A stretch of 20,786 bases of DNA, taken from the IMG/VR virus record IMGVR_UViG_3300035670_001437, positions 1 to 20,786 of that record; one strand, written 5' to 3'. Under the pieces are notes generated by a model that saw only the letters and a program-made list of their open reading frames with translations, searched no databases and had not been told where the DNA came from. Below, piece by piece: positions 1 to 8,369 of this stretch. This stretch comes from a virus. The position numbers and the translations under genes are program-made. How positions within the stretch are numbered: position 1 is the first letter of the stretch; every line of letters begins with the position of its first letter.

Positions 1-3000
1 TTAAGTTTCCGTTTTGTGAGATGTAAGCTTTAATTTTACAACTAGTTCTAGTGATATCAAATACTTGTGCAAATTGTGATACATTAGAATCTATTACTAT
101 AGCAGAAACTTGAGGAAGTTCATAAAAGTTAACGTAAGAGTAGTCTACCGTAACACCATCGACAGACGATATTTGTACTCGTTTTCTAAATGTTTTTTGT
201 GGGGTATCCGCCTCATACTTTAGTTCTTGTAAAATAATCTCAGTAGCATCAGGGCTGGGATTATTTATCTGCACTTTAATTTGAAAATATCTAAAGTCGC
301 TTAGACCAGGGACATAGCTTTTCCAACCGAGTTCGGCGTTATTAGTAGCTCCAAGGAACGCGTTAGCATTAGTATTACCATGTCCGGGATAACCAACCAC
401 ACCGTTAGCATTTGCAGTATAGAAAACATTAGAAGTAGCATATCGAACAAATATATTCTGTACAATACTTTTTTCTGGCCCTAAAAAGGTAATTGTGGCC
501 TCTGAATCACCGTACTGAATTAGATTAATTAATTGATATGAGTTACCGCTAATAGCAACATTTCCAAAAGAATTGCCACTAGAAAGCTGTCCATTAGCAA
601 AGTAAACATTTCCTAAGGCAATAGAATTAGCATCAATTACTCCAGCTATAAGAGCATAACTGTTAGAGTTCGCCTCATCTCCTGTAAACTGACCTGGATT
701 ACGAATAGCAAATACATTTCCTAATGCTCCACCACTAGTAAGAGTTCGATGAAAACTATTATAAGAAACGGGAGCTGCGTTAGCGTTATTAAATCCTAAA
801 ATGGTTCCCAACCCTCCAAAAGCATTATCAACTAGTACATTTGCTGAAGGAGTTAAACCTGTAGAACCATGAAAGTCTGAAACTCCAGAAACTACTGTGG
901 TGTAAAGAGAGTCATAAGTTACTCCAGGCGTACTAGCCGAAAGAGTAGTAGTGATTCTAAGAGTTCCAGAGATAACCTCTCCTATGTCTCTAATAGGAGT
1001 AATATATTCAGCAAAAGGGTTATTAGTAGTAGTTAAATAATTAGTGTTTCCAAAAGCCGAAAATCCTATTGAGCTACCATTAGAGTTATCAGTATTAGAG
1101 CTATCGGCTAATACTAGCCCACCGTTTATACTTTCGCTAAAACTAGTAAATGGAAGTTCTGGGTGTTGATTGGCAGTAGGTACAGCTTCTCCGTCTTGAG
1201 TAGCAAAACTAACTCCAGGGTCAGAATCATTAAATGTTTTAAATATTCTAACAGTAGTCGGCCTCTCAACATTTAAGGCAGCTGCTGCAATTTCGTTACT
1301 TTCAATGTCACTTGTATCTCTTACGCGTAATAGATATGTATATCCTGCAAAACTACTAATAGGGTTGCTGAAAGTAGTATTCGGAAAGGCTACACGACCT
1401 ATGACAGTAGAGAATCCCCAAGCTGCTTGAATTGACTCTTCAGAGTTTAAATCTACAATACCAGGATACTGTCTTATTTCTACCTCTTTGGTATCGAGGT
1501 CTAGCACATAACCCTCGGTAGTAAGTAGGTATTGCCAAGAAAATAGTAAAAAGGTATCCTGTTGTACTACACTTAAATTTCTAATACCTGATGGGTTAGA
1601 TTGCTTACCGATAATAGGGTGTAAAATTCTAGTTGGAAAACCTCTATAGGAGCCTATTAAAGGTGTCACAGTCACAACTAGGGTATTACTTCCAGGTGTT
1701 CTACCACGATTTAAGCCTGTCAGAGTATAAGAAAGAGAAGCTAAATCATCTGAGTGAGGTAAAGAAACTGCACCTCCAGGAAGCTGGGTTCCTGAACTAT
1801 CAATAACATAGTATTGCAGCTCGTAAGTAGTAATATCTCTACCAGAAATAGTCGGGAAAGTTACTACCGCGTTAATTGATGCTCCACCCGTAGTATCAAC
1901 AAATACTCGCTCTTCAATAGTAATACTGCTAACCTTAGTTAAAATTAAAGGAGCAATCTGAGCTAAACTTTGTACAGTACTACTTGCTCTATTAAATCTA
2001 TTGATATTAGTAGCAGTTACAATATAGTTAGTAGGACTAACACCAGGTAACCTACCAAACTCATCTAGCTTAGCAGTAGTTAGCTTAACTTTATTTTTTT
2101 GGTAAATGTAATAGATACCATTATTTGCTAATCGATAAGTGAAAGGGTAAGAATCAGGAACGTCCAAAGTAAAAAAAGTAGGATTGATATTAGCACATTT
2201 ACCTATCATATCAGCACTAACATTAATAATAGAAGCCCCCGATACATTAGACGATAAAGCTTTATTTAACTTAACCTTGTATTGTTTATTAACAGTTAAG
2301 TCTCCATTATAGAATACGTCTGTAGATAGATAGCTAACATTTGTAACAGTATAAACATTATTAAAAGTACTTAAAGAAACTGTATCTTTAGGTTCAATAG
2401 CAGGAACAGTATACTGAAGGACTGCTGTTCTAACTCTAGAGGTAGACCCCGTTAAGGATAAAGAGACGCTATTAGAAGACCAAGTAAACGAATCTGTTTT
2501 TACATCATCTAAATACACAGAGATAAAATTTCTAGAATCAGGCACTGTGCCTAAGCTCATAGTGTAACTACCAGATACGCCTTCTACATTATTCTCTCTT
2601 TTAATAGTTCTTTCTGACCCTGAAATATAGGCTGACCGATTAGAAAAGTTATTAGTACTTAGAGTTTGATATAGGGTTATATAGAAAGGAGTAGCTAAAA
2701 ATACATCACTAACCACACTTCCATCATATTGTTTATTAGCAGCTGTGATAGTATTGCTTTGAATATTGAAAGATTGAATCTCTAGATTTAAAATACTCTC
2801 TTGTTCCGTATACCCAACTGACCCTTCTAAAACTGAACTAGCGGGGTACTGTAAGTAAGGAACCTGGATATATGAAGTAGTCTCTCCTTCTAAACCAGGA
2901 ACATTTAGTACATGTGTTTGATAGTTATCATCTGTTAAAAGATGTAGGTTAGGAACAGTAAAAACAATACTTGATAGGTTTGAAGTATAACTATTACACA

Positions 3001-3112
3001 ATATAGGGATTGCACCTAATGTTGTTGTAAAACCGTTTTTACCCGCATAAACGAGTTCTTCTCCGGCGGTTAAAAAGCTTGTATTACTTGTATTAATTCT
3101 AAATACGGGCAT
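1..3112 (-). CDS. Tail tip/fibre-like protein with fibronectin-type domains (partial, C-terminus beyond left edge)
   Basis: Open frame from ATG at 3110-3112 to the left edge, 1037 residues with no stop; the TTA at 1-3 is out of frame. It starts 9 nt after the J-like stop, and an AGGA overlapping that stop can serve as ribosome-binding site. The product looks entirely beta-rich, with many Thr, Ser and Asn. Around residues 390-500 and 500-640 are segments like the fibronectin type III parts of lambda gpJ (for example SNPSGIRNLS and YTYLLRVRDTSDIESNE). A GGLVLAD segment near 668 is followed by a Gly/Asn/Ala-rich stretch (about 780-910), then a conserved-looking W-x-Y-x-P-G...RYFQ segment near 925-945. 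The last visible part (975 on) alternates hydrophobics around NFYELPQV, faintly like an H-type lectin fold. Likely role: the distal part of the tip, exposed to the host surface, possibly receptor binding. The class is fairly sure, the lectin idea is not. Confidence 0.8.
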   Translation of the reverse strand, partial: MPVFRINTSNTSFLTAGEELVYAGKNGFTTTLGAIPILCNSYTSNLSSIVFTVPNLHLLTDDNYQTHVLNVPGLEGETTSYIQVPYLQYPASSVLEGSVGYTEQESILNLEIQSFNIQSNTITAANKQYDGSVVSDVFLATPFYITLYQTLSTNNFSNRSAYISGSERTIKRENNVEGVSGSYTMSLGTVPDSRNFISVYLDDVKTDSFTWSSNSVSLSLTGSTSRVRTAVLQYTVPAIEPKDTVSLSTFNNVYTVTNVSYLSTDVFYNGDLTVNKQYKVKLNKALSSNVSGASIINVSADMIGKCANINPTFFTLDVPDSYPFTYRLANNGIYYIYQKNKVKLTTAKLDEFGRLPGVSPTNYIVTATNINRFNRASSTVQSLAQIAPLILTKVSSITIEERVFVDTTGGASINAVVTFPTISGRDITTYELQYYVIDSSGTQLPGGAVSLPHSDDLASLSYTLTGLNRGRTPGSNTLVVTVTPLIGSYRGFPTRILHPIIGKQSNPSGIRNLSVVQQDTFLLFSWQYLLTTEGYVLDLDTKEVEIRQYPGIVDLNSEESIQAAWGFSTVIGRVAFPNTTFSNPISSFAGYTYLLRVRDTSDIESNEIAAAALNVERPTTVRIFKTFNDSDPGVSFATQDGEAVPTANQHPELPFTSFSESINGGLVLADSSNTDNSNGSSIGFSAFGNTNYLTTTNNPFAEYITPIRDIGEVISGTLRITTTLSASTPGVTYDSLYTTVVSGVSDFHGSTGLTPSANVLVDNAFGGLGTILGFNNANAAPVSYNSFHRTLTSGGALGNVFAIRNPGQFTGDEANSNSYALIAGVIDANSIALGNVYFANGQLSSGNSFGNVAISGNSYQLINLIQYGDSEATITFLGPEKSIVQNIFVRYATSNVFYTANANGVVGYPGHGNTNANAFLGATNNAELGWKSYVPGLSDFRYFQIKVQINNPSPDATEIILQELKYEADTPQKTFRKRVQISSVDGVTVDYSYVNFYELPQVSAIVIDSNVSQFAQVFDITRTSCKIKAYISQNGNL

Positions 3113-3121
3113 CTGTTATTC

Positions 3122-5683
3122 CTATAGTTCCTCTACACCAGTCGGCTCTACAATATTTTCTATAAGTCCGTAAGTAATTGTAGTAGTTACTGGAACAGGG
3201 TAGTTAGACGAGTCTACGGTGCTAGATAAAAGTAAATTATAACTAATAAGTCCCTCATTAGTTTTAGAGGGGATAGATCTGAGAGATAAAACTGGTGGAG
3301 GAGGCGTAATATAATTTAAACTACTTCTACGTTGCGCTGTTATGTCTCGAGATGCTGAATCTACATTTGCCAGAAGGCTAGAATTATACTCTGTTGCTAC
3401 TATACCAGTAGTACCTTCTGGATTAAAAATAAGAGACTCTACTCGAAAAAGTTTAGTACTAGTATCAGAGTATAGACTAGTAGGATTAATCTCTCCTAAA
3501 GCCCACAAATCACCCCTGCTTGGAGCAGTAGCGTTAGAAAAAGAACTATTAGCTTCAAAAGTTTTAGTGACTGGATTCAGCTTACTAATAATGCTTAAAT
3601 CTAAAATATCTACTCCAGCTCTACTATTACTAGTAGTAATTAAATTGTAAGCAGTGTTACTAACTAAATAATAGTCAAGATGGTTGTCGTTCTGTTTAAA
3701 AACTTTAAGCACGATTGGATTAGTATTAGAAGTAAAAATATCTGAAGTAATACTAGGGCTAGTAAAATGTTCTAACCAAACGTTTGACGAACCTGAAGTA
3801 GAATTACTAAATATTTGACCGCCATACCCATAAGAGACTCCAGAAATTTTATGAGATACTGCCACAATATCTCCAATTTCTAAATCAGAGGCGTCAGCAA
3901 AGGCATTGAACTGTACTTTTCTCTTTAGTTGTCTAGCCGTCTCTAAATGATATTGTGCTAACCGCAGTGCCTCACTTTTTCTAGTACAGCCAACTGCATC
4001 AATAGAGATACGGTTTACAGCTTCTAGTTCTGACGCTTCAGCACTATCAAGAACAAGAGTTTCTTTTTGAAAATGATTAGCAAAGTCTATATAAGAAACC
4101 TCTACACCTGTAGGAATATCTTCTGCTCGTATACCGGATAACTTAAAACTACCTGCTTCGATATTTGTTTCATTAAATATACCAACAGGTAATGTTTCTG
4201 CTCTATCTACAATAAGACGTATTTTATTTCCAGTATTACTAAATACGGCTCGCATACTGCCTGCTAATGCAGTAATTAAATCTAACACAGAAGTATCATC
4301 TGTAATACTGATACCGCATACAAACCTACGTTCTTTAATAGGTGTGCCTTCCGGTAAACCTATTAAAGCATTAATAACTTCAGTGCTGTATCCATTTGGC
4401 TTATATCTAAAAGAACCATCTGCAAACCCGTCGACTCCCACAAAATTTCCTGTAAGCGGGTCTACTGCGTCTACGTACTGAGCTACATTATAAAAGTTAT
4501 ACTTATCAATGGCAGATTCTGGAATACCTAAGACTTCTACAAGTAAGTGTCTAATAATCCAGACTCTATTTTCTGTCCAGTCTTTTTTATAGGTGCCATC
4601 CCAAATTCCGTCATAGATGTTAATATTAGTGTCTGTAAGTAGTACATTCCCGTTTTTTTGTGTTCTATATCCGTTTGCTGCAGCTGCGTATACGCCTGAA
4701 GATGGAACTTCAATCTGTCTCCAATCTACTTCTCCTGTTTCTAAGATTGGCTGATTATAGTTAGTAGGTACGTCTACAATTAACCCTTTTAATAGAGAAG
4801 TTATCGCAGGAACCGAGTCGGTTCTAAAGTCTGTAGATTTTAAAGCAAAGCCTGCTAAAGCTGTACTTGGGTAGGAATAGATATCTTTTCTAACTTCATC
4901 AAAACCAATTACTTCTACTTCTGCTACGAACCCTTCTTCAGCTACATCTTCTGAAACTTTGAGCACAGATACTCGATATCCCGCACTATTACGTTTATCT
5001 TCTGGAATTTTAATTTCAATATCGGCTGCCATACTACCATTAACTAAACTATTAATTATTAATCCAGAGCCAGCAATATAGTTATTTAAGTCAGCTACCT
5101 CATCTTTATCATGAACTAATGCTGCAAGAGTAAGTAGATTAGGTTCTGCGCCGCCACGTAAATCTACTCTAAGTTCTTTTACTAGTATCTTAATTCTAAG
5201 AGAGTCTATAGGAGTTAATCCTTCTGAGCTATTAGTAGGATAGAATAGTAGGTTAGTGGCAGGTGGTGCAGATACGCTTTCTAAGAGTGAAATACCGCTC
5301 TTCAGGATAATCGGGGTAGTAAATCGAACAGGAGTTACGATTTCATTAGAAAAGGCAGGCATCGGAGGTTGTGTCTTTGTACCTGTAGTATATCTAGTAG
5401 CAAATACTTCTGGTCTTGTATTATTAGTAGTAAAATCTACTAAGTCATCTATATACTTGTTATCAATTTCAATATCTTGAGGACCATTAGGATTAATTCT
5501 ATATACAGGTCCTTCTCCAAGAGCTAACTGCATAAATAAAATATCAGAACTCTTAGACGTGTTAGGATTAAAACTGAACGACCCGTCAAAACTAACAGAT
5601 AGTGTAGAGCCTACCGACTCTACCGAACCCCCTGAGATAACAGGAACTAGCTTACCCTCAATTAAAAAGTATTGTTTTATCAT
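3122..5683 (-). CDS. J-like central tail tip protein (host specificity protein family), short form
   Basis: 853 residues, ATG at 5681-5683, overlapping the I-like stop as ATGA, so probably translated by coupling. It belongs to the lambda gpJ / tip attachment family. Residues about 365-385 (TENRVWIIRHLLVEVLG) match the 'NPAW..YDLL' region of gpJ. Residues about 450-610 match the Phage-tail_3-type core: FVCGISITDD, then a Val-rich segment with VEVSYIDF, then RISIDAVGCTRKSEALRLAQ, closing with EIGDIVAVSHK. In lambda this protein forms the trimeric hub closing the tube and continuing into the side that meets the receptor. Lambda gpJ is 1132 residues; this one stops soon after the core, and fibronectin-like domains appear in the next gene instead. 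The N-terminus lacks the usual lambda wording but keeps a LALGEGPVYRI segment reminiscent of 'SEGPI'. Family assignment is confident; receptor specificity cannot be read from it. Confidence 0.9.
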   Translation of the reverse strand: MIKQYFLIEGKLVPVISGGSVESVGSTLSVSFDGSFSFNPNTSKSSDILFMQLALGEGPVYRINPNGPQDIEIDNKYIDDLVDFTTNNTRPEVFATRYTTGTKTQPPMPAFSNEIVTPVRFTTPIILKSGISLLESVSAPPATNLLFYPTNSSEGLTPIDSLRIKILVKELRVDLRGGAEPNLLTLAALVHDKDEVADLNNYIAGSGLIINSLVNGSMAADIEIKIPEDKRNSAGYRVSVLKVSEDVAEEGFVAEVEVIGFDEVRKDIYSYPSTALAGFALKSTDFRTDSVPAITSLLKGLIVDVPTNYNQPILETGEVDWRQIEVPSSGVYAAAANGYRTQKNGNVLLTDTNINIYDGIWDGTYKKDWTENRVWIIRHLLVEVLGIPESAIDKYNFYNVAQYVDAVDPLTGNFVGVDGFADGSFRYKPNGYSTEVINALIGLPEGTPIKERRFVCGISITDDTSVLDLITALAGSMRAVFSNTGNKIRLIVDRAETLPVGIFNETNIEAGSFKLSGIRAEDIPTGVEVSYIDFANHFQKETLVLDSAEASELEAVNRISIDAVGCTRKSEALRLAQYHLETARQLKRKVQFNAFADASDLEIGDIVAVSHKISGVSYGYGGQIFSNSTSGSSNVWLEHFTSPSITSDIFTSNTNPIVLKVFKQNDNHLDYYLVSNTAYNLITTSNSRAGVDILDLSIISKLNPVTKTFEANSSFSNATAPSRGDLWALGEINPTSLYSDTSTKLFRVESLIFNPEGTTGIVATEYNSSLLANVDSASRDITAQRRSSLNYITPPPPVLSLRSIPSKTNEGLISYNLLLSSTVDSSNYPVPVTTTITYGLIENIVEPTGVEEL

Positions 5684-6300
5684 ATATAATCTGCAACTCT
5701 AATAGTGTCTACCCCGCCTCGCTGGATGTGTTTAATATATTGATTTATAATAACACCGGAAGTACGAACAAGTCCAAAATGTAGTGGAACATTTTGTCCC
5801 GAGGCCGACATAGGGGCAATTGAGCCAAAACCTTTAGTAGGGTCTTCAGAGTTGTCTAATACTCCTATATCACGATTAGTTTTTCGTTGTGCGATATCAA
5901 AGGCAGTAGAGGCTTTTCCAAAAAGTGCAGAGTCTCTAATACGCTTGTCAATACCTCGTAGTGCCACCTCTTGAGTACTAATAGGAGAAGACGCGCCATA
6001 GAATACACTTAAATTACCTAAACTATCAAATGACGAAGAGACCCCTCCTGATACAGTTGGAATTAACCATATCTTATCAGTTTTAGGTTTAAAGTCTAGT
6101 TCAAAACTACGAACATACTTATCCGAGTCAAGCAACATCAGAGTTTTATGTAATTTTTGAGAATAAAAGTGTTCCCTGAACCGAGGAAGAAGATTTAAAC
6201 AAGCAGATAGCACATCTCGATAAGATGAAACTGTAACTTCTATACAAGTTACATCAGTAAATTGACGCAGTAGATTACTAAAGTGTACAGTGACTTTCAT
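5680..6300 (-). CDS. I-like tail assembly protein
   Basis: Member of the lambda gpI tail assembly family; gpI acts in building the tail tip and is not certain to stay in the virion. An ATG at 6331-6333 opens the longest frame, but I prefer the second ATG at 6298-6300 (206 residues): it has a purine-rich GAGAG a few bases upstream, while the first has nothing, and family members begin with a short basic/aromatic opening like MKVTVHFSNLLRQF. Support comes from the N-terminal beta-rich ubiquitin-like opening and from the hallmark near residues 163-185, SASGQNVPLHFGLVRTSGVI, equivalent to 'GkxNxVPlxYGxxxVGSxVI' of gpI. Lambda gpI is 223 residues, so size agrees. It overlaps the K-like gene by 23 bp with this start (56 bp with the longer one) and the J-like start by 4 bp, as expected for I between K and J. 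Confidence 0.88.
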   Translation of the reverse strand: MKVTVHFSNLLRQFTDVTCIEVTVSSYRDVLSACLNLLPRFREHFYSQKLHKTLMLLDSDKYVRSFELDFKPKTDKIWLIPTVSGGVSSSFDSLGNLSVFYGASSPISTQEVALRGIDKRIRDSALFGKASTAFDIAQRKTNRDIGVLDNSEDPTKGFGSIAPMSASGQNVPLHFGLVRTSGVIINQYIKHIQRGGVDTIRVADYI

Positions 6301-6652
6301 TAAATCTCTCAAAGCTAAGAGTGTTATTCTCATTTAGCCAATAAATATAAACAGAATTTGCAAATCCTACTAAGAACTTGTACTCTGTAAAAATCGTGCT
6401 TTTTAAATCTCTATCACTCGGAATAGGGTCTGCACTTCCAGGATGCGAGTGGTAAAAACCCCAGATATTATCCTCATGCGCTAAGATAGCCATAGGGTCT
6501 ATAATAAAACTTGTTTTCGGTTTATCACTAATATTTTTACAAGGAATATACTCAAAATTACGAGTAATAATACCACAAGCTTCTTTGGGATGTTCGCTAA
6601 TAGAGTGGTTGTGTAGTTGAGTTAACAATTGGGTAAAATTAACTGTCTGCAC
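6278..6652 (-). CDS. K-like tail tip protein, JAMM/Mov34 metalloprotease domain only
   Basis: Small protein with an intact JAMM (MPN+) metal site. Counting from the start chosen here, Glu24 lies in the KEACGII segment and His68, His70, Ser79 and Asp82 lie in HSHPGSADPIPSDRD, matching H-x-H-P-x7-S-x2-D. Such proteins are zinc peptidases or isopeptidases. Lambda gpK joins a JAMM domain to a C-terminal NlpC/P60 domain; here the frame ends about 40 residues after the metal site, so the hydrolase half is absent. The longest frame starts at TTG (6665-6667), but GGAGG at 6661-6665 sits exactly 8 nt upstream of GTG at 6650-6652, so I take GTG (124 residues). That reduces the overlap with the L-like gene to 14 bp. 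Position between L-like and I-like genes agrees with lambda K. The substrate is unknown; it may process a tail component during assembly. Confidence 0.88.
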   Translation of the reverse strand: MQTVNFTQLLTQLHNHSISEHPKEACGIITRNFEYIPCKNISDKPKTSFIIDPMAILAHEDNIWGFYHSHPGSADPIPSDRDLKSTIFTEYKFLVGFANSVYIYWLNENNTLSFERFNESHCTL

Positions 6653-8369
6653 CTGGAAATCCTCCAAAGTTTATAGAGTTACGTCTTAATTTACAGGCAG
6701 TTATAGTTTTAGCGCAAATGTCTTGTGAGATACTTCCGGCAGTTGCATTATTGAGTGTAAAAAATCCATTCGCTTGCAGAGGAGGTCTAGAGCCAACAAT
6801 AGTACCGGTGCCGTTAGAAGGATATTTACAGTTATTATCCTTATACTGGAAAGGACAGGTAGTGGTGTAGAACTTACGTTTAGGAATAGACTTTTTAAAA
6901 TACTGAAGCCAATTAGAAAGACTGAAAGATGCAGATAGCTCATCTAGTTCTTCTAAACGGGTAATAGTGAAAACGTGTTCTATATGAGAATTACGGTCAG
7001 CTTCTGGATTGAGAATTAACACTTTAGAATTAGCTAAAAGGTCTCCAAGGTTGCTATCACTTAGATAGAGTGTATTCCCGTAAATAGCTTCTATAGTAGA
7101 GATAGATGAGTCAGTATTTGAAGTAACAGAATCACCTATGCGATAGGGGCCCGCTGAATAGACAGTTAGTGAGTTAGAAGTACTATTTTTTACTAAAGAG
7201 TATTCAGGCCAGTAGTCTAAAAACTTTGCATAGGTTAGTTTAATCTCAACAACTGCTTCTAAGAGGTCTCGAGAGTCTAACTTAAAAGGAGTCCAAGTAT
7301 CTCCATGTGCAATAGTAGACTCATAGTCCCAAGCTGCGTTAGCACCTCGTTCAGCAGCTACAGAAGCATCATAATGTACGTTAGGAGCCACAGTTCTTGG
7401 GTCAATATTCTGTACGACCGTACCATTAACAAAAGCTACTGTAGCATTAGAAGAGTTGTACCCTGCAATATTAGGATTTTCAACTAGTCCAGCAATATAA
7501 CCATCAAAGTTAGCTATTTTAAGAGTTGATTCTCCCACACGACCTGAACTATCAGTACTGATTGCACCACTTTCTAAAGCTGTAACCTTATACTCTTGAT
7601 TATCATATATTACAGCATAGTTAAAGTCACTGTAGTTTTCTCCTATTACTTCTGCAAAACGAATAGGAAAACCGTAAGGCCACGGATACCCGCTACCAGT
7701 TTTACCTGGATTTCCAAACTCATCTTTGGGATACCACTCTCCTGGATAGTAGATAGAATATAGTTTTACGAGTGGTGTTTGCTGGGACGAGTTTTTTTCT
7801 GCGATATAAGGAGAGTTATAGATAGAGGTAATAGTAGAGTTAGCAGTCTCAACGTATCCAGTTAAATTACTAGCCACAAAACTTAGAGCTTCCACATTAC
7901 CTACAACAACCTGCACGAGTAACGAAGTTACATTGGTAGTTGGAAAGACTGTTGCAGTTAAAATCTCACTATTCGCATTTTCTCGCTGTAAAATAGGTAA
8001 AAACTGTATAGTACTATTAGCATGGATAGTAAACGAATCTCTAGAAGCAAGTAAGCTGTCGACGTATACTATAACACTATCTGATAAGCCTAGAGTAGTA
8101 GGTAAGGCGAAAACATTATTAGTGCCATTAACGTTAGAAGAGTGGTCAATAAATGTATTAATGGAGTACAGAGTCGAAACATTGCTGATTAGTGTTTCAC
8201 CTTGTAAGTACTCTAAATAGTTATTGGCCAGCCTAACTTTTAAATTGGAGGATTCTATCGAAACAATTTCAGAAATTGCATTAGAGGATGTTCCAATAAC
8301 AATATTGCCTACTTCAAAAGAAGAGGCGTCTGCAACTTGTAAGATATAATCATAAGCACGAGTAGACAT
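6639..8369 (-). CDS. L-like minor tail tip protein with Fe-S cysteine set and long N-terminal extension
   Basis: 576 residues, ATG at 8367-8369, overlapping the M-like stop by one base (TAATG). The C-terminal half is the lambda gpL family: a Trp/Tyr/Pro-rich segment, the repeated G..GES/T.KIANFDG theme, DSRDLLEAVVEIK, LDYWPEYS, and a final domain with four cysteines at 505, 514, 552 and 559 in the order CPFQYKDNNC ... ICAKTITAC, followed by NFGGFPGA. In lambda gpL four cysteines in the C-terminal domain hold an iron-sulfur cluster; the spacings of the first pair (9) and last pair (7) agree with that family as I remember it. Lambda gpL is 232 residues, so this protein carries about 340 extra. 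The first about 190 residues contain a 'F-x-V-G-N-x-V-x-G-T-S-S' domain and beta-rich material; a related short SH3-like segment also interrupts the L domain near 395-440 (TVYSAGPYRIGDSV). It probably belongs to the tip ring at the distal end of the tube. Confidence 0.87.
   Translation of the reverse strand: MSTRAYDYILQVADASSFEVGNIVIGTSSNAISEIVSIESSNLKVRLANNYLEYLQGETLISNVSTLYSINTFIDHSSNVNGTNNVFALPTTLGLSDSVIVYVDSLLASRDSFTIHANSTIQFLPILQRENANSEILTATVFPTTNVTSLLVQVVVGNVEALSFVASNLTGYVETANSTITSIYNSPYIAEKNSSQQTPLVKLYSIYYPGEWYPKDEFGNPGKTGSGYPWPYGFPIRFAEVIGENYSDFNYAVIYDNQEYKVTALESGAISTDSSGRVGESTLKIANFDGYIAGLVENPNIAGYNSSNATVAFVNGTVVQNIDPRTVAPNVHYDASVAAERGANAAWDYESTIAHGDTWTPFKLDSRDLLEAVVEIKLTYAKFLDYWPEYSLVKNSTSNSLTVYSAGPYRIGDSVTSNTDSSISTIEAIYGNTLYLSDSNLGDLLANSKVLILNPEADRNSHIEHVFTITRLEELDELSASFSLSNWLQYFKKSIPKRKFYTTTCPFQYKDNNCKYPSNGTGTIVGSRPPLQANGFFTLNNATAGSISQDICAKTITACKLRRNSINFGGFPGADS
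6661..6665 (-). promoter_or_regulatory. Ribosome-binding site deciding the K-like start
   Basis: GGAGG on the minus strand, inside the end of the L-like gene. It is 8 nt from GTG at 6650-6652 but directly overlaps the alternative TTG at 6665-6667, so it can serve only the GTG. It is the best Shine-Dalgarno match among the tip genes. Confidence 0.65.

Noticed and set aside
1-3. TTA at the very left edge as stop codon of the leftmost gene
   Set aside because: The gene starts at 3112, so its codons occupy 2-4 and so on; the TTA at 1-3 is in another frame. The gene is open at the edge.
6298-6333. Upstream ATG (6331-6333) as start of the I-like gene
   Set aside because: No ribosome-binding sequence precedes it and it adds 11 residues not typical of gpI; kept only as an alternative.
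6701-6943. Minus-strand 80-residue ORF inside the L-like gene, and a similar 87-residue one at 19116-19379 inside the tape measure
   Set aside because: They are alternative frames of conserved-looking coding sequence, without a start signal. Low-complexity Leu-rich translations are typical of shifted frames.
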